A DNA stretch of 9,947 nt, taken from Candidatus Saccharimonadota bacterium. GTDB taxonomy: Bacteria > Patescibacteriota > Saccharimonadia > Saccharimonadales > Saccharimonadaceae. Shown piece after piece: positions 7,051-9,947 of the stretch (the stretch's first letter is position 1; each line of letters opens with the position of its first letter). The notes beneath the pieces were generated by a model. The model was not told where the DNA came from. It made no database searches and saw only the letters and a list, made by a program, of their open reading frames with translations. The stretch covers positions 1 to 9,947 of the forward strand of contig JAGCSL010000040.1 of assembly GCA_017964115.1 (NCBI GenBank), in the 5' to 3' direction. Made by a program: the position numbers and the translations under genes.

Positions 7051-8196
7051 CTAGTGTCGTTTCATGCGATGCAGAAGACAAGCTAAAGCAAGTGAACTGA
7101 CGCCAAATATGCTAGAAAATAGCGTTATTTGTCCATGATCAACGGTGTTTGGGTTATCAGGTTTTGCCGCCGACTCTTTTGAACAAAGCTCCATAGTATA
7201 AGTAAAATCGGTAGCGACTTGAACTTTCTGATTCTCTACATACTCGAATGCGAGGAACTGTGCAGAGTAATCCGGTTCGGTCTGAGCAACGACACTATAG
7301 AAATGGCTCACGCCAGCATATCGGAAATCAGACAATACGCCATCGGTATCGGCAGTCTTGCCAGCGATAAAGAAGCGACCGCGCGTATTATCCACAGGAA
7401 TAATACTTAATTTATTAGTATTGTACGAGTTTTCGCCTTGATTATAGCCATTTTTGCTCGAGTAGCGCCAAATCGTATCAATATGATCATCATAAACAAA
7501 GTCTGATAGAACTAGCGGTTTACTTCCACTGCTAACACCTGTAAGCGTCCAGGTGTTCTTATAATTTGCATAATCTGGGTCGTCACTGGAAATTTTATCA
7601 AACTTCCAAATGGAAATATCTTCAGGTTCTGTAGTTAAGGCGAAATATGACTTTTTCCCATCAACAATTGTATAGTTCGCTTCGGCAGTTGCTTCATCTA
7701 GTTCTAGGTCGCTAGACATGAATACATATTTGTTATCATGGCCATTATTCTCGTAGTTCCAGTTTTCAGTCATAAGGGCATAACTATGACCAGGCTTGAG
7801 ATCTTCTGGAGCAATTTGGATCCACTTATTGATGGTCTGGGTCTCGTATGAAACCTGCTTGTCGAACATGCTTTTATATTTACCGTCCTTAAGGACTTTT
7901 ACTTCATAGTCAATGAGTTCTGGCGTTTTTGCGCCTTTGAATACATCCAAATCCTCAAAAGTAGTTTTATAACCTGTTTCTTTCGTAAGTGTCGCAGTTT
8001 TGCCTTCGACTGGTTGGCCGTCGGCGAATAATTGAACGTCTAAGCTCTTAGTTTCAGTAATACAGTAGGAACAGTTCACGTCGACATTGATCGTTTGCTT
8101 AAAGTCGCCAAGACTACCCGCGTGTGCACTAGTTGGTAAAAAAGATAGCGCAAAAATGAATAGTGCCACGGGAATAAATAAATTTTTGTTTTTCAT
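7051..8196 (-). CDS. Secreted Cna-B-like surface protein with NPNTVD C-terminal sorting signal
   Basis: The 381-aa protein begins with a typical signal peptide: basic MKNKN, a hydrophobic core, and probable cleavage after AHA (residue 26). A CSYC pair (42-45) follows. Next is a Cna-B-type beta-sandwich at about residues 48-105, recognised from LDVQLFADGQPVEGKTATLT and TTFEDLDVF...YEVKV. A large unrecognised extracellular region, rich in Asp, Asn, Tyr and Trp, extends to about 340. The C-terminus has NPNTVD (348-353), a hydrophobic segment (about 356-374) and a basic tail HRMKRH, which is the layout of a sortase substrate. An adhesive or host-contact role is inferred. The start at 8196 is chosen because AAAAGGA (8211-8205) lies 8 nt upstream and the signal peptide then begins correctly; an in-frame ATG 14 codons earlier would spoil the signal peptide. 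It stops at TAG. Confidence 0.85.
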   Translation of the reverse strand: MKNKNLFIPVALFIFALSFLPTSAHAGSLGDFKQTINVDVNCSYCITETKSLDVQLFADGQPVEGKTATLTKETGYKTTFEDLDVFKGAKTPELIDYEVKVLKDGKYKSMFDKQVSYETQTINKWIQIAPEDLKPGHSYALMTENWNYENNGHDNKYVFMSSDLELDEATAEANYTIVDGKKSYFALTTEPEDISIWKFDKISSDDPDYANYKNTWTLTGVSSGSKPLVLSDFVYDDHIDTIWRYSSKNGYNQGENSYNTNKLSIIPVDNTRGRFFIAGKTADTDGVLSDFRYAGVSHFYSVVAQTEPDYSAQFLAFEYVENQKVQVATDFTYTMELCSKESAAKPDNPNTVDHGQITLFSSIFGVSSLALACLLHRMKRH

Positions 8197-8249
8197 TTTT
8201 TTGATCCTTTTATATCGACTCCGATACGATAGGACCACACTCTGTGTTA

Positions 8250-8278
8250 ATTAAAGCATAAATGTTTTAATAACGCAA
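8250..8278 (-). promoter_or_regulatory. Promoter of the surface protein gene
   Basis: On the minus strand TTGCGT (8278-8273) and TTTAAT (8255-8250) are separated by exactly 17 nt, with TG-C giving an extended -10. Transcription would start near 8243, giving a leader of about 47 nt. The leader contains weak short inverted repeats (CACA/TGTG and TATCG/CGATA) and ends in the AAAAGGA ribosome binding site. The gene thus has its own promoter in addition to possible read-through from the upstream ASCH gene, after which no terminator hairpin is visible in the 145-bp gap (8197-8341). Confidence 0.6.
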
Positions 8279-8341
8279 GGTGTTTTATTGCTTTTTATTG
8301 CCCCTCCGTAGTCTTTGGTATTTTTACTAGCGTAACAAATG

Positions 8342-8677
8342 TCAAATTAGCTCAAATTCAATAGCGACGGTTCCAAATTTAGCAATTTCCGCATCAGAAT
8401 AAAAGTTCGGAAATAACGCTAAATATTGTTCTTTGGTGAAGTTTGGAGAATAAAGTTGCTCTATGCTGTAGTTGTCTGCTAATTCGGTAAAGTTTTTGAA
8501 ATATTTGAGGCCGGTAACACGTACTGATAATGTTTCAATTTCATCTGGCCTTTTTAGAACCGTGATGATGTCGCCAATTTTTAGCTTTTGTCGCTTTTCG
8601 TCATTTACGCGAGCTTCAACTGTCTTGACCCCATGCGCAACCTGATTAAAAATTTCTGGATGAAGATGTATCTGCAT
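8342..8677 (-). CDS. ASCH domain protein
   Basis: The 111-aa protein is a single ASCH domain. Its N-terminus MQIHLHPEIFNQVAHGVKTVEARVND contains the GxKTxExR signature (Lys18, Glu21, Arg23). KLKIGDIITV (31-40) follows, and the strand VRVTGLKYFKNFTEL is typical of the family; it ends with FGTVAIEFELI. ASCH domains have a PUA-like beta-barrel and are thought to bind RNA or modified nucleotides. One member, E. coli YqfB, is an N4-acetylcytidine amidohydrolase, but the substrate here cannot be read from the sequence. The ATG at 8677 lies one base after the TAA (8681-8679) of the upstream membrane protein gene, so translation is probably coupled. No strong ribosome binding site is present. It ends in TGA. 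Confidence 0.88.
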   Translation of the reverse strand: MQIHLHPEIFNQVAHGVKTVEARVNDEKRQKLKIGDIITVLKRPDEIETLSVRVTGLKYFKNFTELADNYSIEQLYSPNFTKEQYLALFPNFYSDAEIAKFGTVAIEFELI

Positions 8678-8678
8678 A

Positions 8679-9134
8679 TTATTTTCTATTTTGACGGATA
8701 ATAATTTTTATTATTATCGGAACCATAATAAATGTTAGTAGGCCAACAAACATGGATACAGTATCCGCTTTAATGTCGGAACAAGTACTAATGCAAAGAT
8801 TAAAAGATCCGAGATAATAATTAATAAAAATGATCGGCAATGACAGGAGAATAATAATGTTTTGCCGACGATTTGCTTTAGAGATATTTGCCATTTTAAT
8901 ATTGGATATCTGAGCAAAACATATATAGATAAACGCTAATAGGGGCACGAACGAGAAAACAATTAACGAAACGAGGCCATTATAGCCCGAAGATCCATAC
9001 TTATTCATGGCTCTAATAACCTCTACAATGAGAAATAAAAATGCCAAGGCGCAGTCTAATGCATATAAAAAGCGAATATTCTCAGATCTTTTTGATAAAG
9101 ATGTTTTTCTAGAGTTTTTGCCTTTGCCGTTCAT
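8679..9134 (-). CDS. Four-helix membrane protein of unknown function (151 aa)
   Basis: The family is not recognised. A basic, Ser-rich N-terminus (MNGKGKNSRKTSLSKRSEN) is followed by four hydrophobic helices at about residues 22-42, 51-74, 92-114 and 125-147, and a basic end (RQNRK). A KANRRQN loop between helices 2 and 3 is positively charged, so N- and C-termini and this loop should be cytoplasmic. CISTC (114-118) lies in the outer loop between helices 3 and 4. The gene is AT-rich compared with its neighbours. Its ATG at 9134 has no Shine-Dalgarno site but has an extended -10-like box 6 nt upstream, suggesting a leaderless start. It forms an operon with the ASCH gene, with a 1-nt gap. It lies just beyond the hairpin array that follows the rRNA operon. 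Confidence 0.75.
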   Translation of the reverse strand: MNGKGKNSRKTSLSKRSENIRFLYALDCALAFLFLIVEVIRAMNKYGSSGYNGLVSLIVFSFVPLLAFIYICFAQISNIKMANISKANRRQNIIILLSLPIIFINYYLGSFNLCISTCSDIKADTVSMFVGLLTFIMVPIIIKIIIRQNRK

Positions 9135-9140
9135 ATAAAT

Positions 9141-9149
9141 ATCGTATCA
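9141..9149 (-). promoter_or_regulatory. Extended -10-like box of a probable leaderless promoter
   Basis: On the minus strand TGATACGAT (9149-9141) fits an extended -10 with a 4/6 hexamer (TACGAT), and exactly 6 nt (ATTTAT) separate it from the ATG at 9134. TTATAA lies 17 nt further upstream as a weak -35. The call is supported mainly by the same spacing at three other genes in the window. Confidence 0.45.
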
Positions 9150-9167
9150 CAATAAAATGCTCGTTAT

Positions 9168-9195
9168 AAGATAAAAGGCCACCCGTTGAGGTGGC
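9168..9195. repeat. 28-bp direct repeat, copy 1 (contains a terminator-like hairpin)
   Basis: This 28-bp sequence is identical to 9323-9350, which lies 155 bp away. It holds the stem GCCACC/GGTGGC (9178-9183 with 9190-9195) over a CGTTGA loop. On the minus strand the hairpin is followed by CTTTTATCTT, which makes it a rho-independent terminator in the rRNA direction. It is the last barrier before the promoter of the four-helix membrane protein gene. Confidence 0.9.
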
Positions 9196-9213
9196 TACAA
9201 TAAACATATAATG

Positions 9214-9238
9214 CAAACAGGTCTGATGAGCCTGTTTG
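9214..9238. other. Hairpin between the direct repeats
   Basis: An 8-bp perfect stem CAAACAGG/CCTGTTTG closes over a 9-nt loop, TCTGATGAG. There is no strong T-run on the minus strand (CATTATATG) or the plus strand (TTATATAAAA), so it is the least terminator-like hairpin of the array. Its role is unknown. Confidence 0.7.
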
Positions 9239-9250
9239 TTATATAAAAGG

Positions 9251-9274
9251 ACGCACTAATCGTGCGTATTTTTT
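9251..9274. terminator. Bidirectional terminator hairpin
   Basis: A 6-bp GC-rich stem ACGCAC/GTGCGT (9251-9256 with 9262-9267) has a TAATC loop. It is followed on the plus strand by ATTTTTTG and on the minus strand by CCTTTTATAT. It lies between the two copies of the 28-bp repeat. Confidence 0.7.
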
Positions 9275-9284
9275 GTACAAGTAC

Positions 9285-9317
9285 AAAAATCCACCTCTCT
9301 GGTGGCTTTTATTCTTG
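9285..9317. terminator. Bidirectional terminator hairpin
   Basis: A 5-bp stem CCACC/GGTGG (9291-9295 with 9301-9305) has a TCTCT loop. It is followed on the plus strand by CTTTTATTCTT and on the minus strand by ATTTTTGT. The A-run on its left and the T-run of the previous terminator are themselves complementary (TTTTTGTAC at 9270-9278 with GTACAAAAA at 9281-9289), which can form a further hairpin. Confidence 0.65.
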
Positions 9318-9322
9318 CAAGC

Positions 9323-9350
9323 AAGATAAAAGGCCACCCGTTGAGGTGGC
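9323..9350. repeat. 28-bp direct repeat, copy 2
   Basis: This copy is identical to 9168-9195 over 28 bp. It forms most of the main terminator of the rRNA operon, where the stem is longer than in copy 1 because the bases to its right (CTTTTAT) pair with ATAAAAG. The 127 bp between the copies hold three other hairpins. Confidence 0.9.
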
Positions 9351-9357
9351 CTTTTAT
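9326..9357 (-). terminator. Main rho-independent terminator of the rRNA operon
   Basis: A perfect 13-bp stem ATAAAAGGCCACC/GGTGGCCTTTTAT (9326-9338 with 9345-9357) has a CGTTGA loop. It begins about 5 nt after the 3' end of 5S rRNA on the minus strand, and its 3' arm supplies the T-run (CCTTTTATCTT). The structure is symmetric and would also work on the plus strand. Confidence 0.88.
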
Positions 9358-9360
9358 ATA

Positions 9361-9470
9361 ATTCGGCATCTTGCTAGTTTCCCGCAAAGCAGTATAATCG
9401 CCGCTACCAGGCTTGACTTCTGTGTTCGGAATGGGAACAGGTATTTCCCTGGCGCTATGGACACCGAGAA
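9361..9470 (-). rRNA. rrf: 5S ribosomal RNA
   Basis: Read on the minus strand, the segment starts with UCGGUGUCCAUAGCG and contains the conserved core UUCCCAUUCCGAACACAGAA followed by GUCAAGCC, then GCGGCGAU. It ends with AUGCCGA, which pairs with the 5' UCGGUGU to form helix I. The length of about 110 nt is slightly short for 5S. The ends are placed from helix I and could be off by a few bases. It is the last gene of the rRNA operon, about 165 nt after 23S. Confidence 0.93.
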
Positions 9471-9635
9471 AAGACACTAAGGGCGAACCGCAAATCCAAT
9501 GGTTCTGTTTTAGTATCTTATCTCGATGTAAGATGCTTGAAATTTTAATTGACGTGGTGCTTGAACACCAGTTACTAGTTAAGTCTACTCTACTTATCGT
9601 CGTTATGCAAGCATAAAAACAATAAGTAGAACATA
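9471..9635 (-). other. 23S-5S internal transcribed spacer with four hairpins, no tRNA
   Basis: About 165 nt of spacer contain four possible stems: TCTACTTAT/ATAAGTAGA (9589-9597 with 9622-9630) enclosing TTATGC/GCATAA (9603-9608 with 9611-9616); TGGTG/CACCA (9555-9570); ATCTTA/TAAGAT (9515-9534); and GAACC/GGTTC (9485-9505). The first, just after the 23S end, has a long interrupted stem like an RNase III-type processing site. No tRNA cloverleaf is found. Confidence 0.65.
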
Positions 9636-9947
9636 AAAAGGCAATGCCTCTATTAGTATGCTTCGGCTCCACATGTTGCCATGCGTCCACCTTGCACCTA
9701 TCAACCAGATCATCTTTCTGGGAGGTCATAGGGAATTCTTATCTTGGAGTTAGTTTCGCGCTTAATATGCTTTCAGCGCTTATCTATTCCGAACATAGCT
9801 ACTCGGCAATGCAGCAGGTGGCCACAGCCGATACACTAGAGATTCGTTCATCTCGGTCCTCTCGTACTAGAGACAAATCTCCTCAAAATTCCTAACGATC
9901 ATGCCGGAGATAAACAGAAGTGTCTCACGACGTTCTGTACCCAGCTC
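9636..9947 (-). rRNA. rrl: 23S ribosomal RNA, 3' end (partial)
   Basis: The last 310 or so nucleotides of 23S are read on the minus strand from the right edge. Landmarks are GAGCUGGGUACAGAACGUCG next to the peptidyl transferase centre, corresponding to about E. coli 2580; the sarcin-ricin loop AGUACGAGAGGACC (9868-9855); AGCGCUGAAAGCAU; GUUGAUAGG; and UACUAAU near the 3' end. The helix region after CCCUAUGACC is shorter than in E. coli, as in many bacteria. No intron or insertion is seen in this portion. The exact 3' end is uncertain by about 10 nt. Confidence 0.93.

Noticed and set aside
8197..8238. Upstream ATG adding 14 residues to the surface protein
   Set aside because: The extension is polar and basic, lies before the signal peptide, and skips the well-placed AAAAGGA ribosome binding site.
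9214..9238. CTGATGAG in a hairpin loop, like the core of a hammerhead ribozyme
   Set aside because: The conserved GAAA and the other two stems around a cleavage site are missing; it is only the loop of a simple hairpin.
9168..9350. Two 28-bp direct repeats of CRISPR-repeat length
   Set aside because: Only two copies exist, the 127-bp interval is far too long for a spacer, and the repeat overlaps the rRNA terminator stem.
9471..9635. A tRNA in the 23S-5S spacer
   Set aside because: No cloverleaf, no T-loop consensus and no CCA-like acceptor end could be found in the hairpins present.
9256..9729. 157-codon open frame on the minus strand across 5S, the spacer and the 23S end
   Set aside because: It lies over conserved rRNA sequence and has no start signal; it is a chance frame.

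Overview
The window looks like chromosomal DNA from a small-genome bacterium of the Patescibacteria (CPR), most likely a Saccharibacterium (TM7). This rests on several weak signs rather than one proof: moderate to low GC, very tight gene packing, standard stop codons (TAA, TAG and TGA all end genes), many small membrane proteins, a DUF2130 protein, a CtpE-type P-type ATPase, and a surface protein with an NPxT-type C-terminal sorting signal. The partial 23S rRNA is clearly bacterial but was not compared with a database.

Left part (1-1128): the start of a DUF2130 coiled-coil protein runs off the left edge on the minus strand. Divergent from it, a near-consensus promoter drives a two-gene operon of very small hydrophobic proteins (77 and 85 aa) that look like diverged paralogues. 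The operon ends at a GC-rich hairpin shared with the converging gene. Centre (1127-6171): two P-type ATPases are transcribed divergently from a 44-bp gap. The minus-strand one is a P2-type (SERCA/PMCA-like) cation pump; the plus-strand one is a CtpE-type ATPase. If both carry Ca2+, the pair could set the cell's calcium balance from one control region. Next (6186-7021): a one-helix small protein and a membrane-anchored DUF2726 protein with a nuclease-like fold, closed by a bidirectional terminator.

Right part (7051-9134, minus strand): a 151-aa four-helix membrane protein, a tightly coupled ASCH-domain protein, and a secreted Cna-B-type surface protein with its own promoter. Then comes a 190-bp run of five hairpins containing a 28-bp direct repeat, followed by 5S rRNA, a structured spacer and the 3' end of 23S rRNA, all on the minus strand. 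The hairpins lie directly downstream of 5S and read as a multiple terminator of the rRNA operon.

The most striking shared signal is at gene starts. Four genes have a -10-like hexamer exactly 6 nt before the start codon and no Shine-Dalgarno sequence, which places the expected transcription start on the first base of the start codon (leaderless mRNAs). Other genes (DUF2130, the small membrane pair, the surface protein) have ordinary ribosome binding sites, so two modes of initiation seem to be used side by side.
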